DNA from: Holtermannia corniformis
Lineage: Eukaryota > Basidiomycota > Tremellomycetes > Holtermanniales
Direction: 5' to 3'
Assembly: GCA_001599935.1 (NCBI GenBank)
Contig: BCIJ01000003.1
Coordinates: forward strand, 828,424-892,423
DNA: 64,000 nucleotides
Of the stretch, positions 1-10,772 are shown in pieces. The position numbers and the translations under genes are program-made. Each line of letters opens with the position of its first letter. Position 1 is the first letter of the stretch. The notes under the pieces were generated by a model. The model saw only the letters and a list, made by a program, of their open reading frames with translations, was not told where the DNA came from and did not search any database.

Positions 1-1091
1 CCTCGCAGCGCCTCACCAAGGACTTGCTGTTTGACGAGAACGGGAGCCTCACTTTCAAGCCCGCGCTCTGGGAGGACCTGCGTCGGTACATCTTGCCTTC
101 GCTCATCGAGCAGATTGGCTACGTACCCATCCCGCGGTCCGAATACTCGGACGACCAGATCGACCTTGTCGTCGAGAACCTGGTGCTCTCGGGTCCCAAC
201 CTGTTCCCCAACATTGTCAACATTGACGCCCACAACCACTTCTCGTTCTCGCCTTACGAGAACATCAACAAGAACCTGAACACGCACCACCACACGATCC
301 ACCTCGGTCTCTCGCAAATCCAGGCCGACTTGCGTGATGTCGCGTTCAGCTTCCGCCGCAAGAAGGGATGGCCAAAGATCTCTGACCACGGTCTCGCCGA
401 CGTGGTCATTGGCGGCAAGGGCATCAGCGCCGACGTCACGCTCGAGTCTGTCGAGAACTCGCGCAGCTACGTGTTCAAGGTCAAGCAGTCAAAGGTCACT
501 GTCGACACGCTCAAGTTTTCGATCCGTGACTCGCGCCACGACTTGCTCTACAAGTTTGTAAAGGCGACGGCCAACAATGTGATCAAGAAGGCGATCCAGG
601 TCGCCGTCGGTACGGCGATCAAGAACGCGCTCGAAGAGCTCAACTCGCAGTTGGTCGAGGTCAAGAACCGGATGGAGGACGCCAAGAAGTCGGACACGAC
701 CAACCGGACCGAGGCTCTCAAGCAGGTTCTCCAGAAGAAGAAGGCCGAGGCTAAGGCTGAGAAGGAGGCGCACGAGCCCAAGGGCACCTTCCGCGTAAGT
801 ATGCGCTTTGCCTTTAAGCACCCCGCTCACACCGTTGTTTAGATCGTCACCAACCGTGACAGCCAGCTCAACCCGGACCTCTCGCACAACCACAAGGCGT
901 CGTACACGCAAAAGCAGTTCAAGGTCGAGGATGCCGCCCAGTCGGGCAAGGACTGGCGATCGCCCGTCTTCTCGCTCGTTGACAGCAAGCACCCGGCCGT
1001 TACGGGCGAACACCACCCTGCTACGAGCGCGACCCAACGGGCCGCTGCGGGTGCGGCCAACGCTGCTCACACGACCGGCGCGCGTGTTTAG
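1..1091 (+). CDS. HAM1-like / DUF4449 family protein, C-terminal part (5' truncated by window edge)
   Basis: The reading frame is open from base 3 and enters the window mid-gene, so no start is assigned. Exon 1 ends at 794 (donor GTAAGT) and the last exon is 843-1091, stop TAG at 1089. The visible part has a conserved globular stretch with the motif HNHFSFSPYENI, then a basic, Lys/Glu/Ala-rich helical tail (around 660-790) that probably forms a coiled coil. This layout matches the fungal HAM1-like family (Pfam DUF4449), large proteins thought to resemble lipid-binding tubular folds; no reaction is established. The tail ends in a Thr/Ala/His-rich segment. The gene converges on the HUA1-like gene, with 126 bp between the stop codons. 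Family assignment is from recall of the motif pattern; the N-terminal half is unseen. Confidence 0.7.
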
Positions 1092-1217
1092 AGGGTTGTA
1101 CAGGAATCTTCTTGTTATATAGGCTTGTCTTAATATGGGATGACGAATGGATGCACACGATTGCCAAGTCTTGTTGATTGCATGCATCCGCTCGTTATGG
1201 TCGTCAATTTCCAAAAG

Positions 1218-2247
1218 TTAATACACCCGCCCGATCCCACGACACCGATGGCATTGCTCCGTGTCGAGTCCTAGGAAGGTGTCGACCCAGCCATCACCAC
1301 CACACTTGTAACAGATTCTGCTCTGGTCAGCTAATGATCGGAGGCGACCGCAGAACTCACTGCCCGCCTAGCCGGGGATCCCCCGCCCTGAGTACGACTG
1401 CTCCAGGAGGAGCATGGTATCCATGCGGCATCGGTGGAGCATAGCCATATCCCGTAACAGGACCAGGTCCATAGTCTGGCCCAGGCATCATCCCAGGGGC
1501 AGGATAGCCCATCGGTGGCTGGTAGCCTCCGCCGCCGCCACCCGAGCCATACGGTATGTTGCCCGGATAAGCCATCGTCGGCGGTTGTTGCAGCGGTGGA
1601 TGACTGAACGCCGGCAGCGGCCGTTGAAAGTTTTCAGACGCGCTGGTAGATGGGTTTGCGTTCTGACCCGTCGCTGAAGCATACGAGATCATGAGCGCGC
1701 CCGTGTACAGTTTCCCGTACTTTTTCCAGTCCTGCGCGGGTGAGATCATGTCGGTGCACCCGGATGGACTTACGTTCTTGCAAGGATGTGAGGGATCGTT
1801 CTGTTTCCAGCCAGTGTTGTTGCATTTCCTACAAACAAACCCGCGAGGGTAGACGAGCAGCATCCCGTCTTTGAGCAGCGGCCGGCCCGGCGTCGGCACA
1901 GACGTCGGTCGCATGTCTTCTCCAGCTGAGGAAGGCGCGGAAGGTGGTGGTGGTGGCGGATGACTATGCGGTGCGTGCTGAGGCGACGGTCGAGGTCCAT
2001 AACCGTAACCAACACCATCAACCCTCTGGCCTTGACCGTTCCCGGTGAACTGCGGCACCGGTGGCACTGGTCGCTGTAGGCGATCGGGCAGCGGTGGAGG
2101 CCCAGAAAAGTCCATGCGCTGCGGCCCAGATTCCAACGTTGTGCTCTGCGTCTGCGCAGCTGAAGGGGTATATGCTGGTGGTGGATCCGACGGCAAAGCA
2201 GGCTCATCGTCCGTCCGGTGCGGATCTCGAAAGGGATTCGCCGCCAT
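1218..2247 (-). CDS. HUA1: HUA1-like cytoplasmic zinc-finger protein, proline-rich
   Basis: Two exons (2247-1361 and 1317-1218) give 328 residues in frame. The start is the first ATG of the frame (protein begins MAANPFRDPH). The N-terminal half is rich in Pro, Gly and Ser and looks disordered. A cysteine region follows: CRKCNNTG near residue 145, then C-terminal CYKCGGDG and CHRCRGIG repeats, similar to the DnaJ-type CxxCxGxG zinc finger. The last two repeats appear only if the 42-nt intron at 1318-1360 is removed; the unspliced frame stops first. This is the signature of yeast Hua1, a cytoplasmic protein of poorly known role, linked to actin patches in large-scale studies. It is divergent with the HSP31-like gene (418 bp between starts). 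Orthology is inferred from architecture. Confidence 0.75.
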
Positions 2248-2600
2248 GGTGGAGACCTGCAGCATCTCAGCACTGATATCATCTCATATCTGTACAGACG
2301 ATCGACACCTGGATGTCCGACTTGCTAAACGCACCTTGACAGGCCAGCCATCAGTGCTTGGCGGACTGCCTCTAGGGCCTGCCGTCAGAGCTCCACGTGG
2401 GACCGGGATGTGTTTGGTTCCGCCCTGGCCGCCATGGTACAAAGGTCAGTCCATACGGCCGAGGACAGTCTGTGGAGGCTGCTCGAACATGGATCAGCCT
2501 CCACCACGCAAGTTCTCACAGTCCGCTCGCTGACAATCCGGTTTGGACGGACCTTGATCAGCCGCGCGGTTCAGTCGCCGAAGTGGAGGTCGGCTCGCGC

Positions 2601-2606
2601 TATAAG
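2601..2606 (+). promoter_or_regulatory. TATA-like element upstream of the HSP31-like gene
   Basis: TATAAG lies 60 bp before the ATG at 2666, inside the 418-bp divergent intergenic region shared with the HUA1-like gene. Spacing would suit a short 5' UTR. It is only a motif match. Confidence 0.3.
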
Positions 2607-2665
2607 ACCATGACGCCGCCTTGATTTGCGTCATCCAAGTTTCCGTCTGCTGCACAACCACAACC

Positions 2666-3603
2666 ATGTCGAGCCAGAAAACTATCCTTTTCATTTTCAC
2701 TTCTGCTAGCCAGACTTTCGGTGTGTGCTTTGTACCCGCTACGGACCGGCGCTGACCTTTCAGATGGCAAGGAGGTTGGGTGGTACCTGCCTGAAGCCGC
2801 GCATCCGTACTATGTTCTCAAGGACTCATTCAACTTGATCGCCGCAAGTCCCGCTGGTGGCGCTGCGCCGCTCGACCAGAACAGCGTCGAGGCATTCAAG
2901 GAGGACAAGGAATCGCAGGAGTTCCTGAAGGATCCCGAAGCCCAGGCGTTTGTCAAGAACACCAAGAAGCTGAGCGAGATCGAGGCCAAGGATCTCGACG
3001 CCGTGTTCGTCGTCGGTGGTGTAGGTGGTGATGCAAGTCTCGAAGTTTAGAGCTGATCGACCTCAGCACGGCCCGATGATTGACCTCGCATTCGACGAAA
3101 CCAATGCCAAGCTCCTCGGCGAGGTACGTCATGCACACGCAACTGTGTCCATGCTGATGATCATAGCTATACGACGCCGGCAAGGTCGTTTCGGCTGTCT
3201 GCCACGGGCCAGGGTTTGTCCCCTCAACACTAACAAGCAGCGGCTGACAATCCGCAGCGGTCTCGTGTCCGCCAAGACCAAGAACGGCACCTCGATCCTC
3301 GCCAACAGCACGCTCACCGGCTTCTCGAACGCGGAAGAGGACCAAACACCCTACACGTACCGCCCGCAACCCGATGGCAAGCCAGCGAGCCTCAAGTTTA
3401 GTCTCGAAGACCGCTTGACGGAGCTCGGGCAAGGTTACGTCAAGGCTGAGCAGTCGTGGGCTGAGAAGGTTGTTTGGAGCGGCGGCATCCTGACCGGTAC
3501 GTGATACGGTGGCGAGAGAGGGCGATGCTTATGAGCTGCAGGCCAAAACCCAGCGAGCGCCGCGGGGGTTGGCAAGAAGCTCAAGGAGATCCTCTCGACT
3601 TGA
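2666..3603 (+). CDS. HSP31-like DJ-1/PfpI superfamily protein (putative glyoxalase III / chaperone)
   Basis: Six exons (2666-2720, 2764-3020, 3067-3123, 3167-3213, 3258-3496, 3542-3603) encode 238 residues, the usual size for the family. Visible family marks: an early strand (KTILFIFTSA), the acidic motif YLPEAAHPYY holding the conserved Glu, FVVGGHGPMIDLAFDE, and the nucleophile elbow VCHGPG with the catalytic Cys-His pair. Family members (yeast Hsp31, DJ-1) convert methylglyoxal to lactate without glutathione and protect cells from carbonyl and oxidative stress; activity here is inferred. The intron before exon 5 has an atypical donor (GTTTGT), so the residues right after the nucleophile (Gly-Gly rather than the common Ala-Gly) depend on that splice choice. 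The gene is single in this window. Confidence 0.88.
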
Positions 3604-3678
3604 GCAAGACCGAGAGCCGAGACTGTGCGGTACCGGATGCTTTACTCTATGTAGCTGTCACGATTCTGCTCCCTACGT

Positions 3679-3945
3679 TCAAGTCGTCGCCTGTGAACCC
3701 GACTCGGTTCCAGCAAAGCATCGCTTGGTCCCCGCGGCCAGAGCGTTTTTATGTTCTTCAAACTGTTCGGCCGTCATGATCTTGGTGAATTGTTTCAAGC
3801 TGGAGTCGAGCACATTGCAGCAACGGACACCAATGACCTTGTAGCCCGTCTCGTTACTTTTGGGGATATTCGTCCGTGTACCCATGCTGTCCCACAGAAT
3901 ATATTCACACTGCTCATTGTGTTCGTGAAGGTTTAAGTTCGCCAT
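3679..3945 (-). CDS. small hypothetical protein (88 aa)
   Basis: An intact ATG-started frame with a His/Asn/Glu-rich start (MANLNLHEHNEQCEYILW), three Cys residues and a Lys/Glu helical stretch near the end. There is no signal peptide or membrane segment. I do not recognise a family. It lies tail-to-tail 75 bp beyond the HSP31-like gene. The composition looks protein-like and it has no competing frame on the other strand, but it is short and could be a chance frame or the last exon of a longer gene. Confidence 0.35.
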   Translation of the reverse strand: MANLNLHEHNEQCEYILWDSMGTRTNIPKSNETGYKVIGVRCCNVLDSSLKQFTKIMTAEQFEEHKNALAAGTKRCFAGTESGSQATT

Positions 3946-4546
3946 CGTTGCCCTGCACGGAAAGGCGCTTGGTAGCACCAACACATGTTGTTATAGTACC
4001 AGCAGTCAATGGATCATTGCGCTGAAGCCTTCCTTTCGTATCTCCGCCTTCGTCGAGGTCCGCAAGCCTGTTATCGTGACCGCATGGCGTGCTGAGCGTT
4101 CAAGGGAGAGACGTGGAAGACACCTTTACGGACGGGAACGGGCTTCCGAGGCGCTCCTTTACGAGTGTCACGGTGATCGATGGCTGGGACTGCGGTTCGC
4201 CTTCTGGGACACTCCATTGCGGTTGCGCCCCAGGTTATTTGTCTGTCGCTGAGTCTCCGTGAAGAAGTACACAAGGAGCCGTGCTCTATACTTTCTGATC
4301 AGAAGCCGCAATGCCTTCCAGTCCGTGCAGAACCGCCAGTACATGCGGATGCCATGTCTACCGCATCATCGACTATGGAAGCCAGTACGGGTGCCACTCG
4401 GAACCGCCAGGGGGGTTAAAGTGGGGTGTTCGGCGGTTCATCGGGTTTTTATAACGCCGGTGGCGAAACTCGCTCCCCCTCCGGCGCTCGCCATCGGCAG
4501 CAGAGCAGTGGCAACCGGTGGTGTACCCGCAAGACTCTACAGCAAA
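3946..4546. other. intergenic region upstream of RPL19
   Basis: About 600 bp without a convincing gene. It should hold the RPL19 promoter and 5' UTR; a TTTTTATAA stretch near 4445-4453 lies about 95 bp before the RPL19 ATG. Reading frames here look like random translations. Confidence 0.5.
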
Positions 4547-5477
4547 ATGGTCAACCTCCGTCAGCAAAAGAGGCTCGCTGCCAGCGTCGCCGGTGTCGGC
4601 AAGAGGAAGAGTGAGTTGGGAGAGGCGATTCGGTGTCGGCCGCGATGTGGAGGATCGGACGGTCGGTGCTGAGGCAACAGCCCGTGGTGATCATGGGCTA
4701 GGCGAACCATCACCTACACCAGTCATTTGGCGGGCTGCTCGAGACACTCGGACTGATATCGCCACCGCACTCCTCGATTGTAGCCGTGTTGTACAGTGAC
4801 TAACCCGCTTAGTCTGGCTCGACCCCCAGGAGACCACCGAGATCAAGACTGCCAACTCGCGCTCGGGTGTTCGCAAGCTCCTCAAGGATGGCCACATCAT
4901 CGTCAAGCCCACCATCATCCACTCGCGGGCGAGGACGAGGGACCTCTTGGCCGCCAAGCGGAAGGGCAGGCACACTGGCACCGGTACGTGTTGATCCGGA
5001 CGGTCATTGGGAAGCATCAGATGCTTGCATCTGTCCGCTTACCACATCTCGGTCTGGCCTGAAACCTCGCTTACACTGCACTAGGTAAGAGGAAGGGTAC
5101 GGCCGAGGCCCGTATGCCCTCCAAGGTGCAATGGCTCCGCCGCATGCGCGTTCTCCGCCGGCTGTTGAGGAAGTACCGGGAGGCTGGCAAGATTGACAAG
5201 CACCTGTATGTCACTCGCTTCTTTACCTTGCACCACTGACAAGCCCAGCTACCACTCGCTCTACCTCAAGTCGAAGGGTAACACCTTCAAGAACAAGCGT
5301 GTCTTGATGGAGCACATTCACAAGGCCAAGGCCGAGAAGCTCCGTACTAAGAACCTCGCCGAACAGATGGAGGCCCGCCGCGTCAAGAACAAGGCTGCTC
5401 GCGAGCGCCGCGCCGCTCGCGTCGCCGAGAAGCGCTCGGGCATCGTCGCCGTCGAGCACGAGGAGGCCAAGGAGTAG
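4547..5477 (+). CDS. RPL19: 60S ribosomal protein L19 (eL19)
   Basis: Four exons (4547-4610, 4813-4983, 5085-5205, 5249-5477) give a 194-residue, highly basic protein. It starts [14 protein letters not shown] and contains the family blocks [48 protein letters not shown] and the conserved [11 protein letters not shown], followed by a long Lys/Arg/Ala helix at the C-terminus. eL19 is an essential structural protein of the large subunit and forms an inter-subunit bridge through its C-terminal helix. The first intron is 202 nt and the second 101 nt, much longer than the 40-55 nt usual elsewhere in this window; long early introns are common in fungal ribosomal protein genes. Identification is firm. 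Confidence 0.97.
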
Positions 5478-6370
5478 GCGTGTGCTGGTCTATCTGGGGA
5501 ACCTGTATGTCTAGGGCCGATGCGACCTTTCCCCTCGCACTGCTTTGTGCACATGGATGACTTGCCACTAAACGTGACCGTTGGCGAGGAGCGGGCGCCT
5601 TGGTTGCTCCATTGCCAACCTTTACTTCCGTTTAGTCGTTTGTGACGACGCCGCAGTGCAGTCGCTGTCGCATTGGCATACTTGAGCGGTGGCACGCACA
5701 ACGGAGCCAAGTCATCATCCATTCATTTGCGATTCGCTGCGTACAATTGAAAAGGCGATGGGTCGTACCTCTGTTCCCGCCGAGAGCCATTTGAACCAGT
5801 AGGTCTATCGACACGTATTCCCATCGCAGTCGCGTGCTGAGGGAACGCTATGGTGCAGAGGCGGCTCACAGCAGCGAGATGTCAATCGTTCCGCTTCATC
5901 TATAGCCTACTCGCGCGCCAGCCGGCATATTCACTTGGCCAGTAATGTCGGAAACAGCTCCAAGCCGCATCAAGTGCTGACAGACTGGATGTGGCTCTCT
6001 TGTTAACGCGCAGGGCAAAGAGCGACCTCCTTGCACGCAAGCGGGGGGACATAACGAGTCGCATTTCTTTCGCGAGCTGCACATTCTAAGAAGATCATAT
6101 AGCCAGGTATTTACATCACCTCAGTCCCTTCGACAATGTAAGTGCTCGCGTACTGGCGTCTCCATTCGCGGATCCTTTGTGTACTCGCGGCCAGCACAAG
6201 TGCACGTAAACTATCAACTCATCAATGGAATCACCCCTTTGTCGATGCTGCCACATTCAATGATCGCTCAAAAGAATGTCCAATGACCGGCGTTGGTAGA
6301 TCCCGATGGGTACAAAACGTCAGCGAGACTCTTACCCTAGCGAGGCATTCAGCGTCATTGCGATTCTGTC
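5478..6370. other. intergenic region, no gene seen
   Basis: About 890 bp between RPL19 and a small downstream ORF. Both strands carry only short frames with unbiased codon use. An ATG followed directly by GTAAGT-like sequence near 6136-6143 was noted but no matching downstream exon could be built. Confidence 0.5.
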
Positions 6371-6604
6371 ATGTCTACCACACACGTACACATACCCGCC
6401 TGCATCGAAGCAAACTCAATCTCGTATAAGCCAGAGCACAAGACTCTTGGCCCCGGCGGCGGGTACTGGATCGTTCCGACGGAGTATACTTGTACGTTCG
6501 ACGGAACAACACAATCCACGGTCACCTACTTGGACGACAAGCAGTACGAAGCGATCATTAAGGCTAAGAAGAACTCGCCCGTAGATGATACCAGCGATGC
6601 CTGA
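6371..6604 (+). CDS. small hypothetical protein (77 aa)
   Basis: An ATG-started frame beginning MSTTHVHIPACIEAN, with a Gly-rich turn (GPGGGYW), alternating Thr/Tyr strand-like segments and an acidic/Lys C-terminal helix ending in DDTSDA. It has no signal peptide or membrane segment and no recognised family. The composition (a beta-rich core and a helix) suggests a small folded protein rather than noise. The tRNA-Pro gene follows 243 bp downstream on the same strand. Start choice: first ATG of the frame. Confidence 0.45.
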   Translation: MSTTHVHIPACIEANSISYKPEHKTLGPGGGYWIVPTEYTCTFDGTTQSTVTYLDDKQYEAIIKAKKNSPVDDTSDA

Positions 6605-6847
6605 TAGCCAGTCACCTCGGTCCGCGTCTGAGCAGCGTGGGTAGCTACATGCTGATTAGTGTCGTGCACGTATGCTTGAAAACAATGAATTCGCGGAGTT
6701 ATTGCCCTTTGCTTAACAAATGAGAGGGACAATGCAAGTTCGTCATCGAGAACTTCGAAAAAAGTTGATGGCCGACTCAAGCTCTCAACAATGACGGCGT
6801 GTCATTTTCTTGTGAATATATACCTTTGCAGCGGGCAAAAATGTCAA

Positions 6848-6945
6848 GCTTCTGTAGTGTAGGGGTATCATACGTGCTTCGGGTTGAGTAAATCCGCTCT
6901 CGGAGTATAATGCGCGTGACGGGCGTTCGAGTCGCCCCAGAAGCC
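6848..6945 (+). tRNA. tRNA-Pro (anticodon CGG) with a 27-nt intron
   Basis: The sequence folds as a full cloverleaf. Acceptor stem GCTTCTG (6848-6854) pairs perfectly with CAGAAGC (6938-6944), with discriminator C at 6945. The D arm contains GGGGTATCA. Anticodon stem CGTGC pairs with GCGCG (6912-6916, one G-T pair), loop TTCGGG plus T gives anticodon CGG at 6880-6882. The T arm is GGGCG-TTCGAGT-CGCCC (6921-6937). The intron occupies 6884-6910, directly after position 37, the canonical site for nuclear tRNA introns removed by the Sen endonuclease. The mature tRNA is 71 nt before CCA addition, and the gene encodes no CCA. A T run follows immediately. Confidence 0.93.
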
Positions 6946-6948
6946 ATC

Positions 6949-6953
6949 TTTTT
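6949..6953 (+). terminator. RNA polymerase III terminator of tRNA-Pro
   Basis: Five T residues begin 3 nt after the end of the mature tRNA sequence, the usual Pol III stop signal. Confidence 0.75.
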
Positions 6954-7419
6954 GGCAGTTTCCTCAAACTGATGCTGGACCCACGAGACCGTCTGCTGAC
7001 GTGCCGTTGACCCACCGCACGCACCGTCGCATACCGCAGCGGGTACGGGCGTAGCTTCCCTCATTCATCTCTCCACACGTAAGGCCTGGACGGGTCCATC
7101 GAGTACGTCCCCGTTGCTAAATCTATCTTTCAAGCTAGGAGTGCTGCGAGTTACAAGAACGTTTGGCAGCCATCGCCGCAGTGGCAGCATTTGCAGTCTT
7201 TCCCCATGTTTGGCGAACACATAATGATAATTAGACAACAGATCTGCAGACGATGGCCGTGCATAGCTGCTGGACAGTCGGCACTGACTCGTTGGACGTT
7301 CTATGTAATGCTTGGGTCTTTAGTCAAATTAGTCGCTCCGTCAGCATCTTGACAGCAATAACCTTCGATCAACAAGGCCTTCAAGTGCCGACGGATGGGA
7401 CGTGATATGACCTGCATGA
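6954..7419. other. intergenic region, no gene seen
   Basis: About 465 bp between the tRNA terminator and the 3' end of RRP7. It likely holds the RRP7 3' UTR; no coding frame or RNA structure could be supported. Confidence 0.5.
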
Positions 7420-8564
7420 CTAATACGGCTTGAATCTTCGGTTCTTCTTGAGTTCCTCCACCTTGGCCTTGTCTGCTTCGAATTTGGCACGAAGATCGGC
7501 GAGGTCTGAGCTCGAGTCAGCGCAAACACCACTTGTCAAGGAATCGCCTCACCTTGCCGCTTCTGCTCGATGCGCTGAAACTTGTAAAAGCCCTCCAAGC
7601 CCTCTGCGCCGCCTCGCTTCTTCTTCTTGCCCTCCTGCAACGTCCGAGACGCCACAGCAACGCCCTGCTCGCCCTTGCCGCCCGTCCGCCCGTATTTGCC
7701 AGAGCGCACGACGACGGTGAAACCGTCTTCGTCGACGAGCGCACCGTTGCCTCGGCTCTTTGCCCTCATCGCTAGCGTTCGTGATAAAAGCTCGTCGTAT
7801 AGAGCGACCGAGGTGTCGGCGTGACTTCGCGCCGTGGCGAGCGATGGCCGCAATGCTGCATGGCGCGCAGAGTAGTACACGAGTCCAGCAGCCTCTTCTG
7901 ACGGTGGTACGGCGACTGGCGAGGAGGGAGGATGGGAGATGACGCGAGCAGCGGACAGGGCGGAGACAAAGCTGAGATGACACGACTCGGGTCGTAGCTG
8001 TGAGCGAACCGATAGGTCCAGAGGGGTGACTTCGGGGAGCGAGACGACCTTTGGTGCACGGTTGGCGTGTCGAGCTTTGCGACCTGCGCGTGACTTTACA
8101 TCCGGCAGTGTCGAAAGGAACGTTGGTTCTTGCTGCGCCTCGCTCTGCCCTGCCTCTTCACCTTCCTCCTCGTCCGAGCTCGAGTCTGATTCCATCCCTT
8201 GCTCTTCCTTGGCCAGACCGTCCACAGCTCGACCCAGCACACTCTCATCCCCTCCGGCGTAACCGAACTTGACCGTGTCCACCGTGCCCCAAGCGCCCAT
8301 CACCGTCCGCAGCTGCCGTTCCGTGATATCAACAGGCAAGTTGACGATGAACAGTGTCCGTCCGTCTGCCTCGACGCCTGTAGACGCTTTCGGTGCATGT
8401 AGCCGCACATACAGGGTGTGCGTTGAAGCCTTCTTCGAGGCCGAAGTGAACGCAAGTGGGAACGGCGTGAAGCCGGCATACGTCTTGCGCGAGGGTCCAG
8501 CTTTCGACGAAGACGCTGTAAGCTTGCTACCGCTTGCAGCTGTACCCGTCTTGACTTTTGGCAT
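7420..8564 (-). CDS. RRP7: ribosomal RNA-processing protein 7 (Rrp7)
   Basis: Two exons (8564-7553 and 7505-7420) encode 365 residues. The N-terminus is basic and Ser/Ala-rich (MPKVKTGTAASGSK). An RRM-like segment near 65-110 includes GRTLFIVNLPVDITERQL, followed by an acidic Asp/Glu/Ser run. The C-terminal Rrp7 domain includes DEDGFTVVVRSGKYGRT and EGFYKFQRIEQKRQ, and after splicing ends in the family tail VEELKKNRRFKPY. That tail appears only when the 47-nt intron is removed, which supports it. Rrp7 acts in the nucleolus in early 18S rRNA processing as part of the UTP-C/CURI complexes in yeast. The next gene upstream on the same strand ends 115 bp before its start codon. Confidence 0.93.
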
Positions 8565-8679
8565 GGTGATGATTGCTGAAGCTCGCAGTCAAAACTTTGG
8601 ACCGAGCGTGCTGGTTGCAACTTTTCTAATCGATTACAAAATCCAAAATATAATCCTAATTGCCCATCGCTAATTCCGG

Positions 8680-10651
8680 TCACCGTGGCAAACCGACCGT
8701 TTCGGCCTCGACACTGCCATGAGATGCCTCCTTGCCTGGCGCCGTGCCAGACTCGGACGGCGTTTGCTCCTCGGTCAGCACCGGGGCTTTTTCGTACTGC
8801 GCCGATCCAGCATGTCGGACCGTGTCCTTGTCGAGCTGGAACCCAACTGGCACGAGGGTCATGCCTAACGCCTCGCGCAGCTTCTTTTCGACCTCGATCC
8901 GCTTCTTGGTCCTTTCACCGCTGGGATACGTCAGCCAAACACCGTGTACGCTTCATTGTACACACCCTCGCCAGATCATGACAGACGCGCTGGAGTAAAC
9001 ATCAGATACAATCATTAACGGGGTGAGCCAACTCACGCAATGCCGCAGAGGAATGACAATGGGATCAGACAGCCTGTCGTCCACGCCGGACGCTGAAAGC
9101 GGTCTGCCGAACGTCAGCTCGATTCGTATGTGAATCATAGACTCACTCAACCCCCACATCGTTCCGCTTTGATGCGTGTTAGCGCGGCCGCACGGCAAGC
9201 TCACCACTCACCACAAGAAGCTGAGTCATCTTAGCTTGACCTTGATCGGTGAATTGACAGGGCACGCACCATTGGAACAACGAGTTGCCATCCACAAACA
9301 AGCAGATCCACAGTGCCCAGCTGATCGAGAACGCGCGGTGCGTCTCGGTCGCATGAGGGCGATACCACGTCTGACTGGCCATGAACTTTTCTTGCTGATA
9401 CTTGAGGCGCGCTTGTTGTTTCTCCGTTAGGACCTAATGTCGTCAGCGGGTGGTTTCGGCACTGCAAGAGAACGCACATAGACGTAATCCGGTGTCAACT
9501 CTGGATCCGGTAGATCATCCGGATCCTCGATTGGCGGCAGCCCACGTTGGTTCCGCAGCTTGGCCGAGAGTCGTTTGAGCCGCCAGATGGCAACGATGCC
9601 TACGATTGTGAGAACGCGTGCGATGCGAGCTAGAGATCTGACGTACGGTACGTGTCCATTGCGCGCCATGGGATCAGGCCGACGCCGGTGATGGTAAAGA
9701 GGCCGTTGACCTGTGATGCGCGTGTATAGAGTTGAGCGAGTGGAGAAAAGCACCCGTCAGTCGTCATCTATCAACAGCAGGGCACACTGACCACCTGCGA
9801 GCTGATCTCTGCATCGCCATCAGCTCAGTGATCCACCCAGATAGCGCCCATAAACATACCGATCCACAGCTTCTGGCTATAGTCGGACCCAGCATCTATC
9901 CACTTTAACAGAAACAGAACAATCGCCGCGCCCCAGAACACGACCAAGAACCCATAGATGGCCGTCACGATGCCCATGGGCGTTTTCAAGAAATCCCAGA
10001 GGCCGCGCAGGGCCCGGCGCGCCTTTTGCCGTTTGGTCAAGACGTGCTCGACGTGGCGGTCGAGTGCGTCGTCGGGTGTTAGGTGGGTTCGGGACGAATG
10101 AGACGTGGCGGAGTGACGGCGGCGGGAAGTGGTGGTACCGGCTCTGGCGCGGGTGGCGGGACTTGAAGTGGGGAGATCTAGCTTGCCTTCGGTCGGGATT
10201 TGGGCTTGTGCACTGGTCTGGTCGGGGTCGAGCGACGCGAGCGAGTCGTCGCTCGGTGTATCGGGCAATGTCACGACAGGCTTGCGCGTCCACAGAGCCG
10301 GAATGTGCGGGATCATGATTGAGTTTGTGCAGTTTTGCAGATGTGACACTGGTGTACCGTTAGCACTCTGCTGTGCAGCTACGCAGCGACAGACTGACCG
10401 GTCGAGATCTGGGCATCTACAACGTCGAGAACCGAGATGGCGTCGTCGGGCACAATAGGTGACAGTGGTTCGGGCGTAGTACGAGCACCGACGGTGAATG
10501 ATCGAGAGCGAGCATGGTGGTGGAACGTCGAGTGTGTAAGCGGTGATGCAGGGAATGTACCGAGGGTTCGTGATGTCCGTGGAGGTGGGTTGGTGGGCGA
10601 CGGTGGCGAGGGGACGTCATTGAACCGGACGTGGATGGGTGAAGGGAACAT
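8680..10651 (-). CDS. DUF2434-type integral membrane protein
   Basis: At least ten exons. Early ones are 10651-10399, 10348-9860, 9808-9792 (17 nt), 9710-9647, 9599-9478, 9433-9270, 9220-9212 (9 nt) and 9166-9147 (20 nt), followed by three more to the stop at 8680. The disordered N-terminus (about 160 residues, Pro/Ser/Thr) leads to TM1 (TAIYGFLVVFWGAAIVLF), then [23 protein letters not shown] TM2, a basic loop with PPIEDPDDLPDPE, a long conserved loop with TWYRPHATETHRAF, then TM segments around WALWICLFVDGNSLFQ and LIPLSFLCGIAA, and a charged C-terminal tail. The conserved loops place the family securely. Function is unknown; it is predicted to span a membrane four or more times. The micro-exons are needed to restore conserved text such as CGTMWGLNRFQRPAW. 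Confidence 0.87.
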
Positions 10652-10772
10652 TAAGGAGCACCGTCAGTCACGGTCGATGGCCAGGGCAGCAGAAAGACGA
10701 CGAGTCTCAGCACGGTGCCCGAGGGGATCAAAGGAGCCCTCGGCCGCCGCGCATCAAAGGAGTCTTTACGCT

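Noticed and set aside
4611..4812. Possible intronic snoRNA in RPL19 intron 1
   Set aside because: A CTGA (D-box-like) is present but no proper C box (RTGATGA) at suitable spacing.
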